Shown: piece by piece, positions 23,343 through 32,458 of the stretch | Position numbering within the stretch: the stretch's first letter is position 1 | How the letters are laid out: each line of letters starts with the position of its first letter | Assembly (NCBI RefSeq): GCF_008704655.1 | Contig: NZ_CP023688.1 | Location: forward strand, 3,224,001 to 3,288,000 | From: Streptomyces rimosus | GTDB taxonomy: Bacteria; Actinomycetota; Actinomycetes; Streptomycetales; Streptomycetaceae | Reading direction: 5' to 3' | DNA: 64,000 bases | Notes under the pieces: generated by a model | What the model was told of the DNA's origin: nothing | Databases searched by the model: none | The model's input: only the letters and a program-made list of their open reading frames with translations | Made by a program: the position numbers and the translations under genes

Positions 23343-24973
23343 AGGACGGCGTGAACGGCGTCGCGCTCGCCGTCTTCATCTTCTTCTTCGTGGCCGTGAC
23401 GGTCATGGGCTTCCTGGCGGCACGCTGGCGCAAGGCCGAGCAGGCCGCCAACCTCGACGAGTGGGGGCTGGGCGGGCGCAGCTTCGGCACCTGGGTGACC
23501 TGGTTCCTGCTGGGCGGCGACCTGTACACGGCGTACACCTTCGTCGCCGTGCCGGCGGCGATCTACGCGGCGGGCGCGGCCGGGTTCTTCGCCGTCCCGT
23601 ACACGATCCTCGTCTACCCGCTGATCTTCACCTTCCTGCCCCGCCTGTGGTCGGTCTCGCACAAGCACGGGTACGTGACCACCTCGGACTTCGTGCGCGG
23701 CCGGTTCGGCTCCAAGAGCCTGTCGCTGGCCGTGGCGCTCACCGGCATCCTCGCCACGATGCCGTACATCGCGCTGCAACTCGTCGGCATCCAGGCCGTG
23801 CTGGACGTGATGGGCGTCGGCGGCGGCGAGGACACGAACTGGTTCGTCAAGGACCTGCCGCTGCTGATCGCCTTCGGCGTGCTGGCGGCGTACACCTACA
23901 GCTCCGGGCTGCGGGCCCCCGCGCTGATCGCGTTCGTCAAGGACGGGCTGATCTACCTGGTCATCGCCGTCGCGATCATCTACATCCCGATCAAGCTGGG
24001 CGGCTTCGACCATATCTTCGCGGTGGCGAAGGACGCCTTCGCGCAGAAGAATCCGGCGACCGGCAAACCGCGCGGGGAACTGGCCAGCGGGCCGAACGCG
24101 CAGTGGGCGTACGCGACGCTCGCGCTCGGCTCGGCGCTCGCGCTGTTCATGTACCCGCACTCGATCACGGCGACGCTCTCCTCGCGCAACCGCAACGTGA
24201 TCCGCCGCAACACCACCATCCTTCCGCTGTACTCCCTGATGCTGGGGCTGCTGGCGCTGCTCGGGTTCATGGCGGTGGCGGCCGGGATCAAGGTGCAGAA
24301 CGGGCAGCTGGCGATTCCGCAGCTGTTCGAGGACATGTTCCCCGACTGGTTCACGGGCGTGGCGTTCGCCGCGATCGGCATCGGCGCGCTGGTGCCCGCC
24401 GCGATCATGTCCATCGCCGCGGCGAACCTTTTCACCCGCAACATCTACAAGGACTTCCTCAAGCCGGGCGCCACACCCGAGCAGGAACACAAGGTCGCCA
24501 AGCTGGTGTCGCTGCTGGTGAAGGTCGGTGCGCTGGTCTTCGTGCTGACGATGGACAAGACCGTCGCCATCAACTTCCAGCTGCTGGGCGGCATCTGGAT
24601 CCTGCAGACCATGCCGGCCCTGGTGGGCGGTCTGTTCACCCGCTGGTTCCACCGGTGGGCGCTGCTGGCCGGCTGGGCGGCGGGCATGATCTACGGCACG
24701 CTCGCGGCATACGGGGTGGCCAGCCCCACGCAGAAGCACTTCGGCGGCTCCAGCGCGCAGATCCCCGGCATCGGCGAGATCGGCTACATCGGGCTGACCG
24801 CGTTCGTGCTGAACGTCCTGGTCACGGTCGTCCTGACGGTGGTACTGCGCGCGGTCAAGGCCCCCGACGGCGTCGACGAGACGTCCCCGGAGGACTACAC
24901 GGCGGACGCCGGTGACAAGGGCGTCCAGGTCGAGCTGCCGCCGGCCACGGCGGGGGTTCCGGCGGGGCACTGA
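23339..24973 (+). CDS. MctP-like monocarboxylate uptake symporter (SSF family)
   Basis: A 544-residue sodium:solute symporter with about 13 membrane helices, most like the MctP monocarboxylate permeases that import lactate, pyruvate or acetate. GGRSFGTWVTWFLLGGDLYT, SHKHGYVTTSDFVRGRFGS and YPHSITATLSSRNRNVIRRN are typical of this branch. Its GTG start overlaps the DUF3311 gene. With CstA just upstream, the locus forms a short-chain carboxylate scavenging unit. The substrate is inferred from family. Confidence 0.88.
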   Translation: MKDGVNGVALAVFIFFFVAVTVMGFLAARWRKAEQAANLDEWGLGGRSFGTWVTWFLLGGDLYTAYTFVAVPAAIYAAGAAGFFAVPYTILVYPLIFTFLPRLWSVSHKHGYVTTSDFVRGRFGSKSLSLAVALTGILATMPYIALQLVGIQAVLDVMGVGGGEDTNWFVKDLPLLIAFGVLAAYTYSSGLRAPALIAFVKDGLIYLVIAVAIIYIPIKLGGFDHIFAVAKDAFAQKNPATGKPRGELASGPNAQWAYATLALGSALALFMYPHSITATLSSRNRNVIRRNTTILPLYSLMLGLLALLGFMAVAAGIKVQNGQLAIPQLFEDMFPDWFTGVAFAAIGIGALVPAAIMSIAAANLFTRNIYKDFLKPGATPEQEHKVAKLVSLLVKVGALVFVLTMDKTVAINFQLLGGIWILQTMPALVGGLFTRWFHRWALLAGWAAGMIYGTLAAYGVASPTQKHFGGSSAQIPGIGEIGYIGLTAFVLNVLVTVVLTVVLRAVKAPDGVDETSPEDYTADAGDKGVQVELPPATAGVPAGH

Positions 24974-25016
24974 GGGGGCCGGAGGAATTGTCAGACCCCC
25001 GGTGCACACTGGGCCC

Positions 25017-25526
25017 ATGGACATCACGATCAGGCCCGCGCGGCACGAGGAGTTCGAGGAGATCGGCGAACTCCTCGTGGCGGCCTACGCGGCGGACGGA
25101 CTGCTGGCCCTCGGGGCCGACGACCCGTATGTGCACGAGCTGCGCAAGGTGGCCGAGCGGGCGGAGCAGGCCGAGGTACTGACGGCTGTCGACGCCGACG
25201 GCGCGGTGCTGGGGGCGGTGACCTTCGCCGCCCCCGGCAGCCCGTACGCCGAGATAGCCGGGCCCGACGAGGGCGAGTTCCGGATGCTGGCCGTCGCCCC
25301 CGCCGGCCGCGGGCGCGGCATCGGCGAGGCGCTGGTGCGCGCCTGCATGGACCGCGCCCGCTCCCTGGGCCTGAACCGCATGGTGCTCTCCGCCCTGCCG
25401 CACATCGAGAACGCCCACCGCGTGTACCAGCGCATCGGTTTCACGCGCATACCGGAGCGGGACTGGGAGCCCTTGCCGGGCATCACGCTGCTGGCGTTCA
25501 CCTGCGATCTGGGCGAAGCGGTATAG
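25017..25526 (+). CDS. GNAT family N-acetyltransferase
   Basis: A 169-residue GCN5-related acetyltransferase. Motif A is EFRMLAVAPAGRGRGIGEAL (residues about 85-104), and motif B is NAHRVYQRIGFTRIPERDW. The start is ATG 25017, which begins the conserved MDITIRPARHEEFEEI strand; the longer frame upstream overlaps the symporter gene. The acceptor is unknown. A perfect 13-bp hairpin begins at the stop codon. Confidence 0.85.
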   Translation: MDITIRPARHEEFEEIGELLVAAYAADGLLALGADDPYVHELRKVAERAEQAEVLTAVDADGAVLGAVTFAAPGSPYAEIAGPDEGEFRMLAVAPAGRGRGIGEALVRACMDRARSLGLNRMVLSALPHIENAHRVYQRIGFTRIPERDWEPLPGITLLAFTCDLGEAV

Positions 25527-25558
25527 CGCCGGGCCGGGCCCATGCGCCCGGCCCGGCG
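25527..25558. terminator. Bidirectional terminator hairpin
   Basis: A perfect 13-bp GC stem (25527-25539 with 25546-25558) with a 6-base loop starts immediately after the GNAT stop and lies between convergent genes. Confidence 0.8.
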
Positions 25559-25578
25559 CGCCCGGTCACGGCATCGGG

Positions 25579-26937
25579 TTACGGCAGCATCCGCCGCACG
25601 AACACATCCGTGACCCCATTCGTGTCCCCCGGGACCAGGTTCGCCGCGTCCGAGTCGAAGGCCGCGGTCAGGCCCGTGGCGTCGGTGGAGACGTTGGAGG
25701 ACCAGCCCTGGTCGGGTGTGCTGTCGACGGGGCGGTTGACGCGTGTGATGACGCCGGTGCGCATGTCGCGGACGAAGATGTCCGTCGCGTTGTTGGTGTC
25801 GTCCCGTACGAGGTCCGGTGCCGAGGACTCGAAGTACAGGCGGCCGTTGTCGGCGGACAGTACGCCCAGGCCGGAGGAGCCGGTCTGCGGCTGCTTGCCG
25901 TCGTAGGTGTAGGACATCTGCTCCGTCGTGCCCTTGACGAGGTCCCGTACGAACAGGTCCGCCCGGCCGGTCGGGTGGCCGGGCACCACTTCCCCGTACT
26001 GGCTGGAGAAGACCGCGTAGCGGCCGTCGGGGCTGAGCGAGGCGTTCCAGGCGCCGACCGTCTCGCCGGTGGAGGAGAGGCTCCCCACGCCGGTGCGGCC
26101 GGTGTCCAGGTCGTGCACATAGAACGGGTAGCTGTGCGGTTTGCGCAGACCGGCCCGCTCGCGGGCGGCGGCGGCCGGGTCCGGGCGCAGGTTGGCGGCC
26201 TTGGAGATGAAGCCGACCGTACGGCCGTCGTAGCTGATCACCGGGTTGGCGGAGGGGCCGTTGGCCTGCTCTCCGGTGGCGGTGACGCTCACCCGCTCGA
26301 CCGTGCCCGTCTTCCGGTCGCGGACGAAGATGTCCTGGGCCTTGTTGGTGTCGCCGGGCACCAGGTCCTCGCGGCTGGAGGCGAACGCCACGTACCGCCC
26401 GTTGGCGCTGATCACCGGCATCTGGGAGCCCTGTTTGCCCTGCGGGGGCCGCCCGTCGAGGGTGACGCTCTCGGTGCGTCCGGTCCTGCGGTCGTGCACG
26501 AAGATGTCGGTTGCGGCGTTGGTGTCGCCCGGCACGAGGTGGGCGGCGTCGGAGGCGAAGGCGACATACCGGCCGTCGGCGCTGATGGTGGGCGTGGACG
26601 ACCAGGAGTCGGCCTGGGTGCCGTCGCCCGCGACGTTGACCCGTTCGACGGCGCCGGTGCGCAGGTCCTTCACGAAGATGTCCGACTGCCCGTTGGTGTC
26701 GCCGGGCACCAGGTTCGTCGCGTCGGAGGCGAAGACGGCGAACCGGCCATCGGCGCTGATCATCGAGCCGGACGAGCCGCCGTTGCCCTGCGTGCCGTCG
26801 GCGGCGACGCTGGCCCGCTCGGTGCCGGACGGCGGCGCGGGCTGCGCGGCGGCCGTCGTGGCGGGCAGCAGCGCGGCGAGCGCGCACACCCCCGTGACGG
26901 CGGCGAGTCTTCGTACGGTGCTGCGGGTGGACCTCAT
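25579..26937 (-). CDS. Secreted seven-bladed TolB/PD40-type propeller protein
   Basis: A 452-residue exported protein. Residues 1-32 form a signal peptide (Arg-rich start, hydrophobic core, A-rich cleavage region near TAAAQPAP). The rest is seven propeller blades, each with an ISADGRFAVFAS-like strand, a NLVPGDTNG turn and a DIFVRD strand, as in PD40/TolB-like repeats. The fourth blade has an extra Arg/Pro-rich loop (PDPAAAARERAG). Such proteins bind peptides, sugars or metal ions outside the cell; the ligand is unknown. A close paralogue lies immediately upstream and the two probably share a transcript. Confidence 0.85.
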   Translation of the reverse strand: MRSTRSTVRRLAAVTGVCALAALLPATTAAAQPAPPSGTERASVAADGTQGNGGSSGSMISADGRFAVFASDATNLVPGDTNGQSDIFVKDLRTGAVERVNVAGDGTQADSWSSTPTISADGRYVAFASDAAHLVPGDTNAATDIFVHDRRTGRTESVTLDGRPPQGKQGSQMPVISANGRYVAFASSREDLVPGDTNKAQDIFVRDRKTGTVERVSVTATGEQANGPSANPVISYDGRTVGFISKAANLRPDPAAAARERAGLRKPHSYPFYVHDLDTGRTGVGSLSSTGETVGAWNASLSPDGRYAVFSSQYGEVVPGHPTGRADLFVRDLVKGTTEQMSYTYDGKQPQTGSSGLGVLSADNGRLYFESSAPDLVRDDTNNATDIFVRDMRTGVITRVNRPVDSTPDQGWSSNVSTDATGLTAAFDSDAANLVPGDTNGVTDVFVRRMLP

Positions 26938-26982
26938 GGCGGGTTCCCCTCCTGATGGGTACGTGGATGCGTCGCCGTTGCG

Positions 26983-28329
26983 TCAGTGCGGGAGCCGGCG
27001 GACGAAGACATCGCCCGTCCCGTTCGTGTCGCCGGGCACCAGCCCGTCGTCGCGCGAGTCGAAGACCGCCAGCCGCCCGGAGGCGTCGGGCACCGCGGCA
27101 TTGGTCCAGGAGGACGACTGGCCGCCGTCCGCGGTGACGTTGATCCGCTCGACCCGCCCGGTGCGCAGGTCGCGGACGAAGGCGTCCACCTGGCCGTTGG
27201 TGTCGCCGGGCACCAGGTTGGTCGCCGCCGCGGTGAAGAAGAGCCGCCGGTTGTCCGCGCTGAGCCGCCCGTCGGAGGACCAGCCGTTGCCCTGGGTCCC
27301 GTCGTGCGCGCGGGACACCAGCCGGGTGGTGCCCTTGTCCAGGTCGCGGTCGAAGATGTCGTAGGTGCGATTGGTGTCGCCCGGCACCACGTCGTCGGCC
27401 ACGGAGGTGAAGACCGCGTGCCGGCCGTCGGGGCTGAGCCGCGGGAACGGCGACACGCCGACCACGGCGCCGGTCGAGCCGAGGCTCGCCACGCTCGTCC
27501 GCCCGGTGTCCAGGTCGTGGACGTACATGGGGTCCTGCGGCGGCGGGCGGCGGAAGCCGGGCCCGGCGGGGGTGAGATTCGTCGCCTTGGAGGTGAACGC
27601 CACCCGGCGGCCGTCGGCGCTGATCGACGGGAAGGCGGAGGGGCCGTCGGCCTGGGCGCCGTCGCTCGCCACACTGACGCGTTGCGTCGTTTTCTTCTGC
27701 ACATCGTGGACGAAGATGTCCAGGCGCTCGTTGGTGTCGCCGGGCACCAGGTCCGCGCGGTACGAGCCGAAGGCGAGGTGGCGGCCGCTGCCGCTGAGGG
27801 CGAAGTTCTGCACCCCGTAGCCGTACGGGGACGTGCCCGCGCCCGCGGTGGGGCTCGTGGTGCGGCCGGTCAGCCGGTCGTGGACGAAGACGTCGCCCTC
27901 GCCGTTGGTGTCGCCGGGCACCAGGTTCGACGCCGAGGAGTAGAAGGCCACATACCGCCCGTCGGCACTGATCTCGGGCGACCCCGACAGGGCGTTGCCA
28001 CGGGTGCCGTCACCGGCGACGCTGACCAGGTCGACCTTTCCCGTCCGTAAATCCTTGACGTGGACGTCCTGTTGGCCGTTGGCGTCGGCGGGTCCCAGAT
28101 TGGTGGCTTCCGAGGTGAATGCCACGAACCGCCCGTTCGCGCTGAGCGTCGGACCGCCCGAGAAACCGTTTCCCTGCGTCCCGTCGGCGGCGACACTGAC
28201 CCGTTCGGTCGCCGGGGCCGCCGGCCGCGCGGCAGCGGCCGTCGCGGGCAGCATCCCCGCCACGGCACACGCTCCGGCCAGCAGCCCCACGGTTCTGGCC
28301 ACGCCACGCGCAGCACCGTTTCTTCGCAT
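26983..28329 (-). CDS. Secreted seven-bladed propeller protein, paralogue
   Basis: A 448-residue exported protein closely related to its downstream neighbour. It has a signal peptide (MRRNGAARGVARTVGLLAG start) and seven PD40-type blades with the same VPGDTNG turns and DVFVRR endings. The fourth blade again carries an insertion (AGPGFRRPPPQDP). The ATG at 28329 has AGGGGG just upstream; a longer frame would begin before the signal peptide. A 45-bp gap separates the pair, consistent with tandem duplication and co-expression. Function unknown. Confidence 0.85.
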   Translation of the reverse strand: MRRNGAARGVARTVGLLAGACAVAGMLPATAAAARPAAPATERVSVAADGTQGNGFSGGPTLSANGRFVAFTSEATNLGPADANGQQDVHVKDLRTGKVDLVSVAGDGTRGNALSGSPEISADGRYVAFYSSASNLVPGDTNGEGDVFVHDRLTGRTTSPTAGAGTSPYGYGVQNFALSGSGRHLAFGSYRADLVPGDTNERLDIFVHDVQKKTTQRVSVASDGAQADGPSAFPSISADGRRVAFTSKATNLTPAGPGFRRPPPQDPMYVHDLDTGRTSVASLGSTGAVVGVSPFPRLSPDGRHAVFTSVADDVVPGDTNRTYDIFDRDLDKGTTRLVSRAHDGTQGNGWSSDGRLSADNRRLFFTAAATNLVPGDTNGQVDAFVRDLRTGRVERINVTADGGQSSSWTNAAVPDASGRLAVFDSRDDGLVPGDTNGTGDVFVRRLPH

Positions 28330-28603
28330 GTTCCCCCTCACATCACGTCCCCCACCCGCCCCGCCGGGCGACGGAGCAGACAAGGAGCCAATACGCTTCA
28401 GGAGTCCCGGTCAACGCATCAGGGACATTCCGCGCCACCAATACGCCCCCTGCATCAGCCCCTGTCCAGGAGGGCCGTCAGCCCCCGGCCGCAAGGCCCA
28501 CAACGGCTCCAGGAAGCCTTCGCAGGGGCCCCGCAGAGCCCCTGCGAACGACGTTGGAACGGCTGCCGAATACCACGGCTCGGGACAACCCCGTTACAAC
28601 GCG

Positions 28604-28618
28604 ACACAAGATATGGGG
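28604..28618 (+). promoter_or_regulatory. NrdR-like box 1
   Basis: This box shares the core CACAAGAT with a second copy exactly 31 bases downstream. NrdR boxes typically occur as such pairs about three helical turns apart in front of ribonucleotide reductase genes. Individual matches to the consensus are only moderate. Confidence 0.55.
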
Positions 28619-28634
28619 GTGGGTGCACGAGGCA

Positions 28635-28649
28635 GCACAAGATGTATGC
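28635..28649 (+). promoter_or_regulatory. NrdR-like box 2
   Basis: GCACAAGATGTATGC is partly palindromic and overlaps the likely promoter -10/start region just before the riboswitch, so NrdR binding would block initiation. Confidence 0.55.
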
Positions 28650-28770
28650 TCGTGCTCGCTGTCGTCGCAGGGGAATCCGGTGCGAATCCGGAACTGTCCC
28701 GCAACGGTGTACGAAGTGCGGCAATCCGCACCCGTGAGTCCGAAGACCTGCCCGCAGTACGCCCGCGCCA
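28640..28770 (+). promoter_or_regulatory. Cobalamin (B12) riboswitch
   Basis: The conserved core GGGAATCCGGTGCGAATCCGG, then CTGTCCCGCAACGGT (28671-28707), and the B12-box region GAGTCCGAAGACCTGCCCGC (28736-28755) match the adenosylcobalamin aptamer. In S. coelicolor such a riboswitch shuts off the oxygen-dependent class Ia nrdAB when B12 is available for the class II enzyme. Boundaries are approximate. Confidence 0.93.
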
Positions 28771-28929
28771 CCCCCGGCGCGGTCGTCGATACGTCCGGGC
28801 CTCGCGGGTTGGGCCGGTGGACGCTGCGCGGTGTGCCCGCGCGCCCCTCGCCGTGCCAGGGGTGCCGCACGCCCGTACGCGGCCGTCGCGCTCCTCCCCC
28901 GGCCCCCGCCGAGTGAGGGAGAGCAGCAC

Positions 28930-31383
28930 GTGACCATCGCGCCAACGGAGCCCGCGTCAACCCAGCAGGTCGTGCAGCCCGCGAAGGACACGAAGCCCCG
29001 GCAGGACGCCGGCGGCCGGGCCGGGGACGGCCCCGGCACCGCGCTGCTGCGCACGCTGACCGACCTCACCGCCGACCTGGACGCCACCGACCCCGGCAAG
29101 ATCGCCGCCGCCGCGCTGCGCGGCCGCCACGCCGGCTCCGACGAGGCCGAGCTGCGCTCGCTGGCCATGGAGGCCGCCGCCGGCCTGATCGGCGACGAGC
29201 CGCAGTACTCCAAGCTGGCCGCCCGCCTGCTGACCCGCGCCATCGCGGAGGAGGCGGCCGCGGAGGGGGCGACCGCCTTCTCCGCCTCCGTCGCCACCGG
29301 CCACCGCGAGGGTCTGATCGCCGACGACACGGCCGAGTTCGTACGGACCCACGCGGCGCGCCTGGACGCGCTGGTCGACCGGGCCCTGGCGGACGGCGCC
29401 GACGACCGGTTCGGCTACTTCGGCCTGCGCACCCTGCACTCCCGCTACCTGCTGCGCCACCCGATCTCCCGGCAGGTCATCGAGACCCCGCAGCACTTCC
29501 TGCTGCGCGTGGCCTGCGGTCTGGCCGAGGACCACAGCGAGCGGGCCGTGGACGACGTCGCCGAGCTGTACCGGCTGACCAGCACGCTGTCGTACCTGCC
29601 GTCCTCCCCCACCCTGTTCAACTCCGGCACCCGGCACCCGCAGATGTCCTCCTGCTACCTGCTGGACTCCCCACTGGACGAGCTGGACTCGATCTACGAC
29701 CGCTACCACCAGGTCGCACGCCTGTCGAAGCACGCCGGCGGCATCGGCCTGTCGTACTCCCGGGTGCGCGCCCGCGGCTCGCTGATCCGCGGCACCAACG
29801 GCCACTCCAACGGCATCGTGCCGTTCCTGCGCACCCTGGACGCCTCGGTCGCGGCCGTGAACCAGGGCGGCCGGCGCAAGGGCGCGGCCTGCGTCTACCT
29901 GGAGACCTGGCACGCGGACCTGGAGGAGTTCCTGGAGCTGCGCGACAACACGGGCGAGGACGCCCGGCGCACCCACAATCTGAACATCGCGCACTGGATC
30001 CCCGACGAGTTCATGCGCCGCGTCGAGGCGGACGCCGACTGGTCGCTGTTCTCCCCCAGCGACGTGCCGGAGCTGGTGGACCTGTACGGCGACGAGTTCG
30101 ACACCGCGTACCGCAAGGCGGAGGCCGCGGGCCTGGCCGTCAAGCAGGTCCCGGCGCGCATCCTGTACGCGCGGATGATGCGCACCCTCGCGCAGACCGG
30201 CAACGGCTGGATGACCTTCAAGGACGCCGCCAACCGCACCGCCAACCAGACCGCCGAGCCCGGCAAGGTGGTGCACTCCTCGAACCTGTGCACCGAGATC
30301 CTGGAGGTCACCGACGACGGCGAGACCGCGGTCTGCAACCTCGGCTCGGTCAACCTCGCCGCCCACCTCGGCAACGAGGCCAACGGCTGGGAGGAGGCGA
30401 TGGACTGGGAGCGGCTGGACGCCACGGTCCGTACGGCCGTGACCTTCCTGGACCGCGTGGTGGACATCAACTTCTACCCGACCGAGCAGGCCGGCGCCTC
30501 CAACTCGCGCTGGCGGCCGGTAGGTCTGGGCCTGATGGGCCTCCAGGACGTCTTCTTCCGGCTGCGGCTCGGCTTCGACTCGCCCGAGGCGCGCGAGCTG
30601 TCCACCCGTATCTCCGAGCGGATCATGCTGGCCGCCTACGAGGCGTCCGCCGACCTCGCCGAGCGGCACGGCCCGCACCCGGCCTGGTCCGCGACCCGTA
30701 CGGCCCGCGGCGTGCTGCACCCCGACCACTACCCGAACGCCGAGCCGCGCTGGGCGGACCGGTGGGCGGCGCTGCGCACCCGTATCGCGGCGACCGGCAT
30801 GCGCAACTCGCTGCTGCTGGCCATCGCGCCGACCGCGACCATCGCCTCGATCGCGGGCGTGTACGAGTGCATCGAGCCGCAGGTCTCCAACCTGTTCAAG
30901 CGCGAGACGCTGAGCGGCGAGTTCCTCCAGGTCAACGCGTACCTGATCGAGGAGCTGAAGGCGCTGGGCCTGTGGGACGAGCGGACCCGTGACGCGCTGC
31001 GCGAGGGCAACGGCTCGGTACAGGAGCTGGACTGGATCCCCGCGGAGATCCGCGAGCTGTACCGGACGGCCTGGGAGATCCCGCAGCGCGCGCTGATCGA
31101 CATGGCGGCGGACCGTACGCCCTACCTCGACCAGAGCCAGTCGCTGAACCTGTTCATGGCGTCGCCGACCATCGGCAAGCTCAGCTCGATGTACGCCTAC
31201 GCCTGGAAGCGCGGCATCAAGACCACGTACTACCTGCGCTCGCGGCCGGCGACCCGGATCGCCCAGTCCGCGCGCGGCACGGGCGGGGGCGCGCAGCCCG
31301 CTCCCGTACCCACCCAGGCGGCCGACCCCGAGGCCGTCGCCTGCTCCCTGGAAAACCCCGAGTCCTGCGAGGCATGCCAGTAA
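28930..31383 (+). CDS. nrdA: Class Ia ribonucleotide reductase large subunit NrdA
   Basis: An 817-residue catalytic subunit that reduces ribonucleoside diphosphates to deoxyribonucleotides. Active-site cysteines are visible in SSCYLLDSPLDE and SSNLCTEILEV, the loop NQGGRRKGAACVYLETWH carries the specificity region, and the C-terminal CEAC pair is the thioredoxin-accepting dithiol. The first 80 residues lack the usual VxKRDGxxExF opening of an ATP cone. The GTG at 28930 is chosen because GGGAGAG lies upstream and an earlier frame overlaps the leader. It is co-transcribed with nrdB, behind a B12 riboswitch. Confidence 0.95.
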   Translation: MTIAPTEPASTQQVVQPAKDTKPRQDAGGRAGDGPGTALLRTLTDLTADLDATDPGKIAAAALRGRHAGSDEAELRSLAMEAAAGLIGDEPQYSKLAARLLTRAIAEEAAAEGATAFSASVATGHREGLIADDTAEFVRTHAARLDALVDRALADGADDRFGYFGLRTLHSRYLLRHPISRQVIETPQHFLLRVACGLAEDHSERAVDDVAELYRLTSTLSYLPSSPTLFNSGTRHPQMSSCYLLDSPLDELDSIYDRYHQVARLSKHAGGIGLSYSRVRARGSLIRGTNGHSNGIVPFLRTLDASVAAVNQGGRRKGAACVYLETWHADLEEFLELRDNTGEDARRTHNLNIAHWIPDEFMRRVEADADWSLFSPSDVPELVDLYGDEFDTAYRKAEAAGLAVKQVPARILYARMMRTLAQTGNGWMTFKDAANRTANQTAEPGKVVHSSNLCTEILEVTDDGETAVCNLGSVNLAAHLGNEANGWEEAMDWERLDATVRTAVTFLDRVVDINFYPTEQAGASNSRWRPVGLGLMGLQDVFFRLRLGFDSPEARELSTRISERIMLAAYEASADLAERHGPHPAWSATRTARGVLHPDHYPNAEPRWADRWAALRTRIAATGMRNSLLLAIAPTATIASIAGVYECIEPQVSNLFKRETLSGEFLQVNAYLIEELKALGLWDERTRDALREGNGSVQELDWIPAEIRELYRTAWEIPQRALIDMAADRTPYLDQSQSLNLFMASPTIGKLSSMYAYAWKRGIKTTYYLRSRPATRIAQSARGTGGGAQPAPVPTQAADPEAVACSLENPESCEACQ

Positions 31384-31385
31384 CC

Positions 31386-32450
31386 ATGACCACTACCCCT
31401 GAGAAGACCGAGACGTCCGCCGCCGCCTCGCACACCGCCACCACCGGCAGCAAGAACCTCCTCGACCCGGGCTTCGAGCTGACCCTGCGCCCGATGCGCT
31501 ACCCGGACTTCTACGAGCGCTACCGCGACGCGATCAAGAACACCTGGACGGTGGAGGAGGTCGACCTCCACTCCGACGTCGCCGACCTCGCCAAGCTCTC
31601 GCCCGGCGAGCAGCACATGATCGGCCGGCTTGTCGCGTTCTTCGCGACCGGTGACTCGATCGTGGCGAACAACCTCGTGCTGACGCTCTACAAGCACATC
31701 AACTCCCCCGAGGCGCGGCTCTACCTGAGCCGGCAGCTGTTCGAGGAGGCCGTGCACGTCCAGTTCTATCTGACGCTGCTGGACACCTATCTGCCCGACC
31801 CGGACGACCGCGCCGCCGCGTTCGCCGCGGTGGAGAACATTCCCTCCATCCGGGAAAAGGCCGAGTTCTGCTTCAAGTGGATGGATTCGGTCGAGACCAT
31901 CGACCGCCTGGAGTCGAAGGCCGACCGCCGCCGCTTCCTGCTGAACCTGATCTGCTTCGCGGCCTGCATCGAGGGGCTGTTCTTCTACGGCGCCTTCGCC
32001 TACGTGTACTGGTTCCGTTCGCGCGGCCTGCTGCACGGCCTGGCCACCGGCACCAACTGGGTCTTCCGCGACGAGACCATGCACATGAACTTCGCGTTCT
32101 CGGTCGTGGACACGGTGCGCGAGGAGGAGCCGGACCTCTTCGACGAGGAGCTGGAGCGCCAGGTCACCGACATGCTCAAGGAGGCCGTCGAGGCGGAGCT
32201 GCAGTTCGGCCGGGACCTGTGCGGTGACGGGCTGCCGGGCATGAACACCGAGTCGATGCGCGAATACCTCCAGTGCGTGGCCGACCAGCGCCTGCAGCGC
32301 CTGGGCTTCGCGCCGGTGTACGGCTCGGAGAACCCGTTCTCCTTCATGGAGCTGCAGAACGTCCAGGAGCTGACCAACTTCTTCGAGCGGCGTGCCTCGG
32401 CCTACCAGGTCGCCGTCGAGGGCTCGGTCTCCTTCGACGACGAGTTCTGA
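31386..32450 (+). CDS. nrdB: Class Ia ribonucleotide reductase small subunit NrdB
   Basis: A 354-residue radical-generating subunit with a di-iron site. Iron ligands are seen in GDSIVANN (Asp), FEEAVHVQFY (Glu, His, and the radical Tyr eight residues from the Glu), CIEGLFFYGAFA (Glu) and RDETMHMNFAF (Glu, His), so it is a normal tyrosyl-radical R2. The C-terminal tail SVSFDDEF docks to NrdA. The ATG at 31386 lies 2 bases after the nrdA stop; another in-frame ATG is 12 bases earlier. No third gene of the nrdS type follows, unlike in S. coelicolor as I recall. Confidence 0.95.
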   Translation: MTTTPEKTETSAAASHTATTGSKNLLDPGFELTLRPMRYPDFYERYRDAIKNTWTVEEVDLHSDVADLAKLSPGEQHMIGRLVAFFATGDSIVANNLVLTLYKHINSPEARLYLSRQLFEEAVHVQFYLTLLDTYLPDPDDRAAAFAAVENIPSIREKAEFCFKWMDSVETIDRLESKADRRRFLLNLICFAACIEGLFFYGAFAYVYWFRSRGLLHGLATGTNWVFRDETMHMNFAFSVVDTVREEEPDLFDEELERQVTDMLKEAVEAELQFGRDLCGDGLPGMNTESMREYLQCVADQRLQRLGFAPVYGSENPFSFMELQNVQELTNFFERRASAYQVAVEGSVSFDDEF

Positions 32451-32458
32451 TCCACCGT

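Larger units (their letters stand above)
28330..28929. other. 600-bp regulatory region before nrdA
   Basis: The first 270 bp (28330-28600) separate the divergent propeller gene and nrdA and show no coding signal. From 28604 onward lie two NrdR-like boxes, then the cobalamin riboswitch, then about 160 bases of GC-rich leader that presumably holds the expression platform before the nrdA GTG. Confidence 0.6.

Noticed and set aside
29895..30729. Antisense frames inside nrdA
   Set aside because: Shadow frames of a highly conserved catalytic gene, with no independent start signals.
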